Shown piece after piece: positions 18,269 through 26,992 of a DNA stretch of 64,000 nt (position 1 is the first letter of the stretch; each line of letters begins with the position of its first letter). A program made the position numbers and the translations under genes. Origin of the DNA: Streptomyces sp. 1222.5 (GTDB lineage: Bacteria > Actinomycetota > Actinomycetes > Streptomycetales > Streptomycetaceae); NCBI RefSeq assembly GCF_900105245.1, contig NZ_FNSZ01000001.1, positions 6,012,001 to 6,076,000 on the forward strand, given 5' to 3'. The notes under the pieces were generated by a model. The model saw only the letters and a list, made by a program, of their open reading frames with translations, did no database searches and was not told where the DNA came from.

Positions 18269-18542
18269 CCGCCCTGGGGCGTCACCCGGTCCGAGCTCTG
18301 GCTGCTCGTTCCGCTCGACTTGGCGTCGAACCGGAACCGAACATCGCGTTCCTCGAAGGTTCTTGGCACCCGCTGTGGGCACGGCCACAAACTGGGGAGG
18401 AACCTTTGAGGGGCCCTGGGTGAGAGATGTGCAAGGGCTGAGAAACCGGGGTAGCTCATGGGATTTTCATAACGCGGCAAATTCCGAGCCGTACCGGCCC
18501 CGGGGCGCGAAGCCCCTGCTCGACGCGGTGTACGGTCCCGGG

Positions 18543-19745
18543 GTGCGTGAAAGTTCCCGGCTCAGTCGACGTGCCGTCCTCGGACTGACGGCCGCCGCCC
18601 TCCCTCTGTCCACGGCCACCGAGGCCGCCGCGGCGACGGTCGTCGGCGGCGACCGTCTGGCCCGCGCCGGTGTCCAGGTGCGCGGTGCCACCGGACTGCC
18701 CAAGAAGCTCACCGCCCGCTCCTGGATGATCGCCGACTGCGCGAGCGGGGAGATCCTCGCCTCGTTCAACGCGCACCGGCGCCTCGCGCCCGCGTCCACG
18801 CTGAAGATGCTGTTCGCCGACACCGTGCTGAAGAAGTTCGACCGCAACGGGCGGTACAAGGTCACGGACGCCGACCTGGCCGACATCCCGGCCGGTTCCA
18901 GCCTCGTCGGCATCAAGCCCGGCATCACCTACACCGTCGAGCAGTTGTGGCAGGGCGTGTTCCTGCGCTCCGGCAACGACGCCGTGCACGTGCTCTCCCA
19001 CATGAACGGCGGCGTCGCCAAGACGGTCGCCGAGATGCAGGCCAGGGCCGAGGACCTGCAGGCCCTGGACACCCATGTGGTCAGCCCCGACGGCTTCGAC
19101 CACAAGGGCCAGCTCTCCTCGGCCTACGACCTCACCCTGTTCGCCCGCCACGGCCTCAGGAACGACGACTTCCGCGCCTACTGCGGCACGCGGACGGCCG
19201 ACTTCCCGGCGGGCGGCAAGAAGACCTTCCAGATCCAGAACACCGACCGCCTGCTGACGGGGGCGTGGGGCCTGAAGACGTACGACGGCCTCATCGGCGT
19301 CAAGAACGGCTACACCAGCCACGCCGGCAACACCTTCACCGGCGCGGCCACGCGCGGCGGGCGCACGCTGCTGGTCACGGTCATGCATCCGGACGCGGGC
19401 GGCAACGGCGTGTACGAGCAGACGGCCGCGCTGCTCGACTGGGGTTTCGGCCACGGGCGTTCGGCGCGGGCCGTCGGCGCGCTGGTCGATCCGCTCAGTG
19501 AGGGCGGCGCGAGCGCCAGCCCGGCACCCCGGCACAGGACGGTCCGGGCGGCGGCCGGCGCCCCCGGTTCGGCGTCCGGCAAGGACTCGCCCCTGCATCT
19601 CGCCGAGGGCGCGGCGGGGACGTTCGCGCTGCTGGGGGCCGGCGTCTGGGCCCTGCGCCGACGCCGCAGGGCGGCCGGGGCGGTCGCGCCGGCTCCGGAG
19701 CCGGCGCCCGACGTCGAGGAGGGCGGGGGCAGGCACCGCCGGTGA
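18543..19745 (+). CDS. D-alanyl-D-alanine carboxypeptidase (peptidase S11)
   Basis: A 400-residue exported penicillin-binding protein that trims the terminal D-Ala of peptidoglycan stem peptides. The signal region is SRLSRRAVLGLTAAALPLST (residues 6-25, with a twin-arginine-like RR). Active-site motifs in order: SxxK as STLK (85-88), SxN as SGN (143-145), and KNG (254-256) in place of KTG. A C-terminal membrane helix (about 360-376) is followed by an RRRRR stretch, so it is anchored to the membrane. The GTG start has no Shine-Dalgarno; TACGGT ends 6 bp upstream, consistent with a leaderless transcript. Confidence 0.9.
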   Translation: MRESSRLSRRAVLGLTAAALPLSTATEAAAATVVGGDRLARAGVQVRGATGLPKKLTARSWMIADCASGEILASFNAHRRLAPASTLKMLFADTVLKKFDRNGRYKVTDADLADIPAGSSLVGIKPGITYTVEQLWQGVFLRSGNDAVHVLSHMNGGVAKTVAEMQARAEDLQALDTHVVSPDGFDHKGQLSSAYDLTLFARHGLRNDDFRAYCGTRTADFPAGGKKTFQIQNTDRLLTGAWGLKTYDGLIGVKNGYTSHAGNTFTGAATRGGRTLLVTVMHPDAGGNGVYEQTAALLDWGFGHGRSARAVGALVDPLSEGGASASPAPRHRTVRAAAGAPGSASGKDSPLHLAEGAAGTFALLGAGVWALRRRRRAAGAVAPAPEPAPDVEEGGGRHRR

Positions 19746-19750
19746 TTTTC

Positions 19751-19840
19751 GCGGCGGCCGTTCCACCGGCCGGTGTGTACCCCGCTGTCCCTTGCGAGGT
19801 CCACCCCCAACTCCGGCCCGGTGGAACGACCGCCGCCTTC
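19751..19840. terminator. Long inverted repeat between convergent genes
   Basis: GCGGCGGCCGTTCCACCGGC (from 19,751) is complementary, with one or two interruptions, to the stretch at 19,813-19,837. This gives a stem of about 21 bp with a loop of about 40 nt. It lies just past the stop of the carboxypeptidase gene and before the convergent SDR gene, so it probably acts in both directions. Confidence 0.55.
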
Positions 19841-19965
19841 CCCCCTCGGTGTGGCCACGGAATGCTCGTGCTCCAAGTGTGAAGCTCTTGTGGAGGAAAG
19901 TTGAGCATATGTGGTCGACCGGCCGCAATACCGCGGATGTTGAAACTCCGTTTGTGTAAGTGGGC

Positions 19966-20724
19966 TCAGCCCCGCCCGATGTAGGGCATCGCCGTCGCCA
20001 GAACCGTCGCGAACTGCACGTTCGCCTCCAACGGCAGCTCCGCCATGTGTCGCACGGTGCGCGCCACGTCGGCCACGTCCATCACGGGTTCGGGTGCCGT
20101 CTCCCCGTTCGCCTGGAGCGCGCCGGTCTGCATCCGGGCCGTCATGTCGGTGGCGGCGTTGCCGATGTCGATCTGGCCGACCGCGATGCCGTACGGCCGC
20201 CCGTCCAGCGACAGCGACTTGGTCAGGCCGGTCAGCGCGTGCTTGGTCGCGGTGTAGGCGGCCGAGTGGGGGCGCGGTGTGTGGGCGGAGATGGAACCGT
20301 TGTTGATGATCCGGCCGCCCCGCGGGTCCTGCTCCTTCATCCGCCGGTACGCCGCCTGCGCGCACAGGAACGCGCCATTGAGGTTGGTGTCCACGACGTG
20401 CCGCCAGGCCTCGTAGGGCAGTTCCTCGACCGGGACCCCGCCCGGCCCGAAGGTCCCCGCGTTGTTGAACAGCAGATCCACCCGCCCGAACCGCTCCACG
20501 GTCGCCGTGAACAGCGCCTCCACGTCCTCGGGCCGGGAGACGTCCGTGCGCACGGAGAGCGAGGCGCCCCCGGGTGCCGACGCGGCCGTTTCCGCCAGCG
20601 GCTCGGTGCGCCGGCCGGCCAGGGCCACCGACCAGCCGGCGCGCAGCAGTTCCACGGCGACGGCCCGCCCGATGCCCGAACCGGCGCCGGTCACCACCGC
20701 GATCTTCGATTGCCTGTCAGTCAT
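19966..20724 (-). CDS. Short-chain dehydrogenase/reductase
   Basis: A 252-residue NAD(P)-dependent oxidoreductase of the classical SDR family. The glycine-rich cofactor motif is TGAGSGIG (residues 12-19), NNAG lies near 86-89, catalytic Ser in NNGSIS, and YxxxK as YTATK (about 155-159). The substrate is not evident. Residue R after the first strand region (AGRRTEP) suggests NADP preference, but this is a guess. It stands alone between an oxidoreductase on the same strand (98 bp upstream) and a convergent carboxypeptidase. Confidence 0.88.
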   Translation of the reverse strand: MTDRQSKIAVVTGAGSGIGRAVAVELLRAGWSVALAGRRTEPLAETAASAPGGASLSVRTDVSRPEDVEALFTATVERFGRVDLLFNNAGTFGPGGVPVEELPYEAWRHVVDTNLNGAFLCAQAAYRRMKEQDPRGGRIINNGSISAHTPRPHSAAYTATKHALTGLTKSLSLDGRPYGIAVGQIDIGNAATDMTARMQTGALQANGETAPEPVMDVADVARTVRHMAELPLEANVQFATVLATAMPYIGRG

Positions 20725-20822
20725 GGCACCGCAGCGTAGGCGCCGAGTCCGCCATGCGGAATCAGGCGTCCGCCATACGGATGGACCGTGGGCGGCTCAC
20801 CGACGGCCGTCCGGCACCCCGC

Positions 20823-21839
20823 TCACGACAGGACGGCCGCCACCGCTTCCCCCGGGTAGCGCACCCCGATCCGCTCCCGCACCGCGTCCAGCGTCCGCAG
20901 CACGGCCAGCGTGCCCTCCAGCGGCACCAGCGGGGACTCCTTCTCACCCGCCCGCAAAGCCCGCATGACCTCCCTCGCCTCGTGCCGCAGGCTGGTGCGC
21001 GGCCCGTCGGCCGGATCGGCGGTGAACTCCTCCGGCTCCCGGCCGTCCCGGTGCAGTACGAAACGGTCGGGATGGAAGAAACCGGACGGCACGTCGATCC
21101 GGCCCCGGGAGCCGGTCACCGACGCCGTGACCCCCGTACCGCCGGTGATCGAGCAGTGCAGCGTGGCCAGCGCGCCGCTCTCCCAGGACAGCAGCGCACC
21201 GGTCTGCAGGTCGACGCCCTGCGCCGACAGCACCGCGCTCGCCGTCACCGCGTCCGGCTCGCCCAGCAGCAACTGCGCGAACGACACCGGGTACACGCCG
21301 AGATCCAGCAGCGCCCCGCCCCCCAGCGCCAGGTCCCGCAGCCGGTGGGCCGGAGGGAAGGGCCCCGCCAGCCCGAAGTCCGCCTGCACGGTGCGCACCT
21401 CGCCGATCGCCCCGTCGTCCACCAGCGCCTTCAGCCGCCGCACCAGCGGATGGCAGTACATCCACATCGCCTCCATCAGGAAGCGGTCGTGCTCCCGCGC
21501 CAGCGCGACGAGTTCCTCCGCCTCGCGCAGGTTCAGCGTGAACGGCTTCTCGCACAGCACGTTCCGCCCGGCCTCCAGGCAGAGCCCGGCAGCCGCCCGG
21601 TGCGCCACGTGCGGGGTGGCGACGTACACCACGTCGATGTCCCCGTCCGCGGCGAGGGACGCCCAGTCGCCGTACGCCCGGGCGACCCCGAACCGGTCCG
21701 CGAACGCCTCCGCCGACTCCCGGCTGCGTGAGGCCACCGCCACGATCTCCGCGTCCGGCAGATCCACCAGGTCCGCCGCGAACGCCGCCGCGATCCCGCC
21801 CGTCGCCAGGATCCCCCAGCGCACGCTCCGCTCCAGCAT
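20823..21839 (-). CDS. Gfo/Idh/MocA family oxidoreductase
   Basis: A 338-residue NAD(P)-dependent dehydrogenase. N-terminal Rossmann fold (VRWGILATGGIAAAFAADLV, AVASRSRESAEAFADRFGV); the EKPF motif that positions the catalytic Lys is present (NVLCEKPFTLN, about 90-100). The C-terminal half is the GFO_IDH_MocA_C domain. Family members act on sugars or trans-dihydrodiols; the substrate is unknown here. The ATG at 21,839 has GGGGGCGGGG upstream. ATG at 21,857, with GAGG, is an equally possible start adding six residues. It is divergent from the MFS gene. Confidence 0.86.
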   Translation of the reverse strand: MLERSVRWGILATGGIAAAFAADLVDLPDAEIVAVASRSRESAEAFADRFGVARAYGDWASLAADGDIDVVYVATPHVAHRAAAGLCLEAGRNVLCEKPFTLNLREAEELVALAREHDRFLMEAMWMYCHPLVRRLKALVDDGAIGEVRTVQADFGLAGPFPPAHRLRDLALGGGALLDLGVYPVSFAQLLLGEPDAVTASAVLSAQGVDLQTGALLSWESGALATLHCSITGGTGVTASVTGSRGRIDVPSGFFHPDRFVLHRDGREPEEFTADPADGPRTSLRHEAREVMRALRAGEKESPLVPLEGTLAVLRTLDAVRERIGVRYPGEAVAAVLS

Positions 21840-21932
21840 GGCCCCGCCCCCACTCATGTGTGCCTCGTCAGTGTGTGCGAGCTGAGAGCATAGGTGCCGG
21901 TCGTTCCGGACACCTCGGAGAGGGAGGGGCAG

Positions 21933-23240
21933 ATGCCCGAGCACGCGGCGGCACCCACGCCGGAGACGGAGCACCCACCCACCCCCGCACCGCGGCCGGC
22001 CACCACCACCCGCCGCACCGGTCTGCTCGTCACCCTGGTCCTCGGCGGACTCACCGCGACACCCCCGCTCGCGATGGACATGTACCTCCCGTCGCTGCCG
22101 GAGGTCACCCGCTCCCTGCACGCGCCCGCCGCCACCGTCCAGCTCACCCTCACCGCCTGCCTGGCCGGCATGGCGCTCGGGCAACTCGTCGTCGGCCCGA
22201 TGAGCGACCGCTGGGGCCGCCGCCGCCCGCTGCTCACCGGCCTCGCCGTCTACGTCCTCGCCACCGCGCTGTGCGCCCTCGCCCCGAACGTCGAGACGCT
22301 GGTCGCGTTCCGGCTGGCCCAGGGCCTCGCCGGCGCGGCCGGCATCGTCATAGCGCGGGCCGTCGTACGCGATCTCCACGACGGCGCGGCCATGGCACGC
22401 TTCTTCTCCACCCTGATGCTGATCTCCGGGGCCGCGCCGATCGTGGCCCCGCTGATCGGCGGCCAGATCCTGCGGGTGACCGACTGGCGGGGCGTGTTCG
22501 TCGTCCTCACCGTGGTCGGGGTGCTGCTCGCGGTGCTGGTCCGGCTGCGGCTGCCCGAGACGCTGGCGCCCGGCGAACGCCACAGCGGGGGAGTGGGGGA
22601 GGCCCTGCGCGCCATGCGCACCCTGCTCGCCGACCTGCCCTTCACCGGCTACATGCTCGCCGGCGGCTTCGCCTTCGCCGCCCTGTTCGCCTACATAAGC
22701 GCCTCCCCGTTCGTGATCCAGGAGATCTACGGCGCCTCCCCGCAGACCTTCAGCCTGCTGTTCGGCCTCAACTCGGTCGGCCTGGTGATCGCCGGGCAGA
22801 TCAACGGCAAGGTGCTGGTCGGCCGGGTCAGCCTGGACAAGGTGCTCGCCGTCGGCCTCACGGTGATCGTGCTGGCCGCGACCGCCCTGCTGCTGATGTC
22901 CGCCGGTGTCTTCGGGCGGGCCGGTCTGGTCCCCGTCGCCACCGCGCTCTTCGTCCTGATGTCCGCGATGGGCATCACCCTGCCCAACGCCCAGTCCCTC
23001 GCCCTGCTGCGCACCCGGCACGCCGCCGGCTCCGCCTCCGCGCTGCTCGGCACCTCCTCCTTCCTCGTCGGCGCGGTCGCCTCCCCCCTCGTCGGCGTGG
23101 CCGGTGAGCACACCGCCGTACCCATGGCGGTGGTCCAGCTTTCGGGAGCACTGGTCGCGGCGGCCTGCTTCGTGGGAATGTGCCGTCCCTGGGGCACGCG
23201 TGGGAACACACGTGCGGGGTCGGAGGGAGACGAGAACTGA
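21933..23240 (+). CDS. Bcr/CflA family MFS drug exporter
   Basis: A 435-residue, 12-helix transporter. After a Pro/Thr-rich N-terminal tail (residues 1-30), the Bcr/CflA signature appears: LTATPPLAMDMYLPSLPEVTRSL (about 40-65), and the MFS motif A GPMSDRWGRRRPLL (about 89-102). Predicted drug:H+ antiporter of the DHA1 family (bicyclomycin, chloramphenicol or sulfonamide classes known; not predictable here). Strong ribosome site GGAGAGGGAGGGG upstream of ATG. The stop codon overlaps the start proposed for the next gene. Confidence 0.9.
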   Translation: MPEHAAAPTPETEHPPTPAPRPATTTRRTGLLVTLVLGGLTATPPLAMDMYLPSLPEVTRSLHAPAATVQLTLTACLAGMALGQLVVGPMSDRWGRRRPLLTGLAVYVLATALCALAPNVETLVAFRLAQGLAGAAGIVIARAVVRDLHDGAAMARFFSTLMLISGAAPIVAPLIGGQILRVTDWRGVFVVLTVVGVLLAVLVRLRLPETLAPGERHSGGVGEALRAMRTLLADLPFTGYMLAGGFAFAALFAYISASPFVIQEIYGASPQTFSLLFGLNSVGLVIAGQINGKVLVGRVSLDKVLAVGLTVIVLAATALLLMSAGVFGRAGLVPVATALFVLMSAMGITLPNAQSLALLRTRHAAGSASALLGTSSFLVGAVASPLVGVAGEHTAVPMAVVQLSGALVAAACFVGMCRPWGTRGNTRAGSEGDEN

Positions 23241-24391
23241 GCGCACCGAGACTGCGCGCCGACACAGCGGAACGGGCAGGGCTCGATCCCGTGGAACTCG
23301 GGCACCTGGTCGCCGAGGCGCACGCCCTGACCGCCGGAGAGCGCCCCTGGGCGGCCGGCGCCGTCGTGCTGGCCGGCCGCGGCCCCGTGATCGCCGTGGC
23401 CGAGGCCGCGGGCTGGGCGGTCCGCTACTCCGCCTACGACCCCGAGACCGACACCGGCGTCGAACTGCCGGCCGCCGCCCGGGTCCCCGTCACCGTCGGC
23501 ACGCCCTTCGATCTGGCCTCCCTCACCAAACTCTTCACGTCCGTCGCCGCCGTGCAGCAGATCGAGCGCGGCACGCTCGGCATGGACGCCCGGGTCGGCG
23601 ACTACCTGCCCGACTTCCGGGCCGCCGCCGCCCACGGCGTCACCGTCCGGCAGCTGCTCACCCACACCTCGGGCCTGTGCCCCGAACTCCCGCTGTACGA
23701 CGGCGCGGACGACGGGGCCAGGCTGGACATGCTGCGCGCGGAGGCACCGTCCGCGGAACCGGGCACCTACCTGTACTCCGACCTGAACATGCTCCTGCTC
23801 CAGTTCGTCCTGGAGCGCATCACCGGCCGTGCCCTCGACGTCCTGATCCAGGACGGCATCACCCGGCCCCTCGGCATGACCGCCACCACCTTCGGGCCCT
23901 GCCCGGGCGCGGCGGCCACCGAGGACCAGCGCACCCCGTGGGCCAAGGCCGACCGGGGCATGCTGCGGGGTGTCGTCCACGACGAGAACGCCTGGGCGCT
24001 CGGCGGGGTCGCCGGGCACGCCGGACTGTTCTCCACCGCCCGCGACCTGGCCGTGTTCTGCCGGGCCCTGCTCGCGGGCGGCTCCTACGGCCCCGCCCGC
24101 ATCCTCGGCCCCGACTTCGTGGAGCTGCTCCTCACCCCGCCGGGGCTGGGCTTCGCCGTGAACCAGCCGTGGTTCATGGGGGAGCTCGCGGGCCGGGGCG
24201 CGGCCGGCCACACCGGCTTCACCGGCACCTCCCTGGTCCTGGACCCGGAGACCGACACGTTCCTGGTGCTGCTGGCCAACACCGTCCACCCCAGACGCCG
24301 GCCGGCGGACAGCGGGCCGCGGGCGGCGCTGGGCACGCGGCTGGCGAGGGCGGTGATCGCCAAGCCACCGTGCGGCGCGACCGGCCCGTGA
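23237..24391 (+). CDS. Serine hydrolase, beta-lactamase (class C)/esterase family
   Basis: An enzyme of about 384 residues of the penicillin-binding/AmpC-type superfamily. The catalytic SxxK is SLTK (in FDLASLTKLFTSVA), the Tyr motif is YSD (TYLYSDLNM), and the third motif is HTGFTG near the C-terminus. No signal peptide is visible. Start: CTG at 23,237 overlaps the upstream TGA and lies 6 bp after GGAGGGAGACG, which fits coupling to the exporter gene. A GTG at 23,180 inside that gene is the nearest conventional start but lacks a ribosome site. Confidence 0.85.
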   Translation: MSAPRLRADTAERAGLDPVELGHLVAEAHALTAGERPWAAGAVVLAGRGPVIAVAEAAGWAVRYSAYDPETDTGVELPAAARVPVTVGTPFDLASLTKLFTSVAAVQQIERGTLGMDARVGDYLPDFRAAAAHGVTVRQLLTHTSGLCPELPLYDGADDGARLDMLRAEAPSAEPGTYLYSDLNMLLLQFVLERITGRALDVLIQDGITRPLGMTATTFGPCPGAAATEDQRTPWAKADRGMLRGVVHDENAWALGGVAGHAGLFSTARDLAVFCRALLAGGSYGPARILGPDFVELLLTPPGLGFAVNQPWFMGELAGRGAAGHTGFTGTSLVLDPETDTFLVLLANTVHPRRRPADSGPRAALGTRLARAVIAKPPCGATGP

Positions 24392-24477
24392 ACCACGCGC
24401 CCCGTCCGTCCGCACCAGGGCGAGCGGATGCCCGGGGGCAGGGGAACGCGACCCCCGGCAGGACCTAGAATCGCCGG

Positions 24478-25455
24478 GTGAACGACCCCCTCCGCACCGC
24501 ACTGGCCGAGCTGCTCGACGGTCTGCCGTCCAAGGAGGTGGCCGCCGCCGTGGAACGGCTGATCGCCAACTACCGCGGCGACACCCCCACCGACGCGCCG
24601 ATCCTGCGCGACCGCGCCGACGTGGCCGCGTACGCCGCCTACCGGATGCCCGCCACCTTCGAGGCGGTGCGCTCGGCGCTGGCCGCGTTCGCGGACGCGG
24701 TGCCGGGCGGGACGCCCGGAAGCCATCTCGACGTCGGCGGCGGCACCGGCGCCGCCACCTGGGCCGTCGCCGCCACCTGGCCCGGCGAGCGCGACGTCAC
24801 CGTGCTGGACTGGGCCGAGCCCGCGCTCGCCCTCGGCCGGGAGATCGCCGCCGCCAACCCGGCCCTGGGGAACGCCCGCTGGCAGCGCGCCCGCATCGGC
24901 GCCGGCCTCACCCTGGACCCCGCCGACCTGGTCACCGTGTCGTACGTCCTCAACGAGCTGTCCGCCGCCGACCGCACCGCACTCGTCGACGCCGCCGCCG
25001 GCGCCGCGCAGTCCGTCGTGATCGTCGAGGCGGGCACCCCCGCCGGGTACGCCCGCGTGATCGAGGCCCGCGACCGGCTGATCGAGGCCGGATTCCGGAT
25101 CGCCGCCCCCTGCCCGCACAGCGCCGCCTGCCCGATCGAGCCCGGCCGGGACTGGTGCCACTTCTCCGCCCGGGTCGGCCGCTCCTCCCTGCACCGCCAG
25201 GTCAAGGGCGGCTCGCTGGCCTACGAGGACGAGAAGTTCTCCTACGTCGCCGCGACCCGGCTGCCCGCCGAGCCGGCCCCCGCCCGGGTGGTCCGGCGCC
25301 CGCAGATCCGCAAGGGCCAGGTGCTGCTCGACCTGTGCGAGGCCGAGGAACAGCTGCGCCGTGCCACGGTCACCAAACGCCACGGGGACCTGTACAAGGC
25401 GGCCCGGGACGCCGAGTGGGGCGACGCCTGGCCGCCCGCCGGTTCCGCGTCGTAG
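24478..25455 (+). CDS. Small ribosomal subunit Rsm22-like methyltransferase
   Basis: A 325-residue SAM-dependent methyltransferase of the Rsm22 family (mitochondrial ribosome assembly relatives). SAM motif DVGGGTGAATWA near residues 83-94; motif D in VLDWAEPAL; VSYVLNELS near 154-162. A cysteine cluster PCPHSAACPIEPGRDWCHF (about 204-222) matches the conserved Cys set of Rsm22 proteins, probably an Fe-S or zinc site. GTG start at 24,478. Target rRNA position is unknown in bacteria. Stands alone upstream of a TetR gene (31 bp). Confidence 0.85.
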   Translation: MNDPLRTALAELLDGLPSKEVAAAVERLIANYRGDTPTDAPILRDRADVAAYAAYRMPATFEAVRSALAAFADAVPGGTPGSHLDVGGGTGAATWAVAATWPGERDVTVLDWAEPALALGREIAAANPALGNARWQRARIGAGLTLDPADLVTVSYVLNELSAADRTALVDAAAGAAQSVVIVEAGTPAGYARVIEARDRLIEAGFRIAAPCPHSAACPIEPGRDWCHFSARVGRSSLHRQVKGGSLAYEDEKFSYVAATRLPAEPAPARVVRRPQIRKGQVLLDLCEAEEQLRRATVTKRHGDLYKAARDAEWGDAWPPAGSAS

Positions 25456-25486
25456 ACCCTCCCGGCTCCTTGTTACTTTCGACCCC

Positions 25487-26101
25487 ATGGTCAAGAAGCC
25501 CGCCCCCGACGCCACCCGCCGCAGCGAGAAGTCCCGCCGGGCGATCTACGCCGCCGCCCTCGCCCTGGTCGGCGAGGTCGGCTACCCCAGGACCACCGTC
25601 GAGGGCATCGCCGCCCGGGCCGGCGTCGGCAAGCAGACCATCTACCGCTGGTGGGCCTCCAAGGCGGACGTGCTGCTGGAGGCGTTCCTGGACCTCGGCG
25701 AGCAGGCGGCGCGGGCGGCGGGCCAGGACGCGGACGCCGTCCCGGACACCGGTGACCTCGCCGCCGACCTCAAGGCGGTGCTGCGGGCCACGGTGGACGA
25801 GCTCCTCGACCCCCGCTTCGAGACCCCGGCGCGTGCGCTGGCCGCCGAGGGGCTCGTCAACGAGCAGCTCGGCCGCGAGTACGTGGCCCGGCTCCTCGAA
25901 CCCCAGCTCCAGCTGTACGTCGCCCGGCTGCGCTCCGCCCGGGACGCGGGGCAGGTACGGGACGACGTCGATCCCCGGATCGCACTGGAGCTGTTCGTCT
26001 CGCCCCTCGCGCAGCGCTGGCTGCAGCGCACCGGGCCCATCACCCACGCCTACACGGACACCCTGGTCGAGTACGCCCTGCACGGCATCGCGGCGCGCTG
26101 A
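25487..26101 (+). CDS. TetR family transcriptional regulator
   Basis: A 204-residue regulator. The N-terminal helix-turn-helix is typical: AAALALVGEVGYPRTTVEGI then AARAGVGKQTIYRWWASK (about 22-62). The C-terminal ligand domain is of the TetR_C_16/AcrR-like type. Its target is not evident: the neighbours are a methyltransferase upstream and a prim-pol protein downstream, both on the same strand, so it may act elsewhere. Confidence 0.9.
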   Translation: MVKKPAPDATRRSEKSRRAIYAAALALVGEVGYPRTTVEGIAARAGVGKQTIYRWWASKADVLLEAFLDLGEQAARAAGQDADAVPDTGDLAADLKAVLRATVDELLDPRFETPARALAAEGLVNEQLGREYVARLLEPQLQLYVARLRSARDAGQVRDDVDPRIALELFVSPLAQRWLQRTGPITHAYTDTLVEYALHGIAAR

Positions 26102-26239
26102 CCTCTCCCACCGCCCTGCGAGGCACGTCTCGCCCGCATCCCCCTTATCCGCCCACCCACCCCCCGAAGCACACAAAGGTGGGACCATGAGGCATGCTGT
26201 CCGCACACCAGCGAGGCGACGACGAGACCGAGGGGATAG

Positions 26240-26977
26240 ATGAGCGCGACGTTCGGCGGCCGGCCCGGCCGGCAGGGCAAACTCTCCCAGTGGCTGCTCG
26301 GCCGGCGCACGAAGGAGGACGCCACCGGCGACGGCGGCCGTGAGGCCCTGCTGCTCGCCGCTGCGGCGGCGGGACTGCCCCTGGCGCCCGCCGCGTACCC
26401 CGCACCGGGCTACCGCTGCTCCTGCGACCGCGTAGGCTGCCCCACCCCGGCCCGGCACCCGGTGTCGTTCGCCTGGCAGACCCAGTCCACGACCGACCGC
26501 GGACAGATCGAGCGCTGGGCCCGGCACCAGCCGCAGGCCAACTTCATCACCGCCACCGGCATGGTGCACGACGTCCTGGACGTCCCCCTGGAGGCCGGCC
26601 GCGAGGCCCTGGAGCGGCTGCTCGGCGCCGGTGTCGAGGTCGGCCCGGTCGCCGAGAGCGACGACGGCCGCATGCTGTTCTTCACCCTCACCCGCGGCAC
26701 CCCCGAGGACGAGGACGAGTGGTGGCCCTGCGAGCTGGACTGCCACCCGGAGACCATGGACGAGCACCCAGGGCTGCGCTGGCACTGCCGCGGCTCCTAC
26801 GTCCTCGTACCGCCCGCGCGGCTGCCCGGTGACGAACGGGAGGTGCGCTGGGTGCGCGGTCCGGAGCATCCGCTGCCGGACCCGCTGAGCCTGCTGGAAG
26901 TGCTCACCGACGTCGGCGCCCGGTACGCCGGCGCGGCTGCCGACCAGCCGGGCGCGGCCTGGCCGCTGCGCCGCTGA
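26240..26977 (+). CDS. Bifunctional DNA primase/polymerase (prim-pol) domain protein
   Basis: A 245-residue protein with an actinobacterial prim-pol-like N-terminal pattern: AAAAAGLPLAPAAYPAPGYRCSCDRVGCPTPARHPV (about 36-76, with the CxCxxxGCxxPxxHP zinc-type cluster) and then WARHQPQANFITATG, the strand holding the putative active-site region. The stretch TATGMVHDVLDVPLEAGREAL lacks the usual DxD (it reads HDVLDV), so polymerase activity is doubtful. Many streptomycetes encode such stand-alone proteins with no known partner. Convergent with the lipoprotein gene 15 bp downstream. Confidence 0.75.
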   Translation: MSATFGGRPGRQGKLSQWLLGRRTKEDATGDGGREALLLAAAAAGLPLAPAAYPAPGYRCSCDRVGCPTPARHPVSFAWQTQSTTDRGQIERWARHQPQANFITATGMVHDVLDVPLEAGREALERLLGAGVEVGPVAESDDGRMLFFTLTRGTPEDEDEWWPCELDCHPETMDEHPGLRWHCRGSYVLVPPARLPGDEREVRWVRGPEHPLPDPLSLLEVLTDVGARYAGAAADQPGAAWPLRR

Positions 26978-26992
26978 GGCACGGCCGCCGGG

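Noticed and set aside
21840..23246. Long upstream extension of the Gfo/Idh/MocA oxidoreductase frame
   Set aside because: It is antisense to the MFS exporter and has no family features; the fold begins at 21,839 or 21,857.
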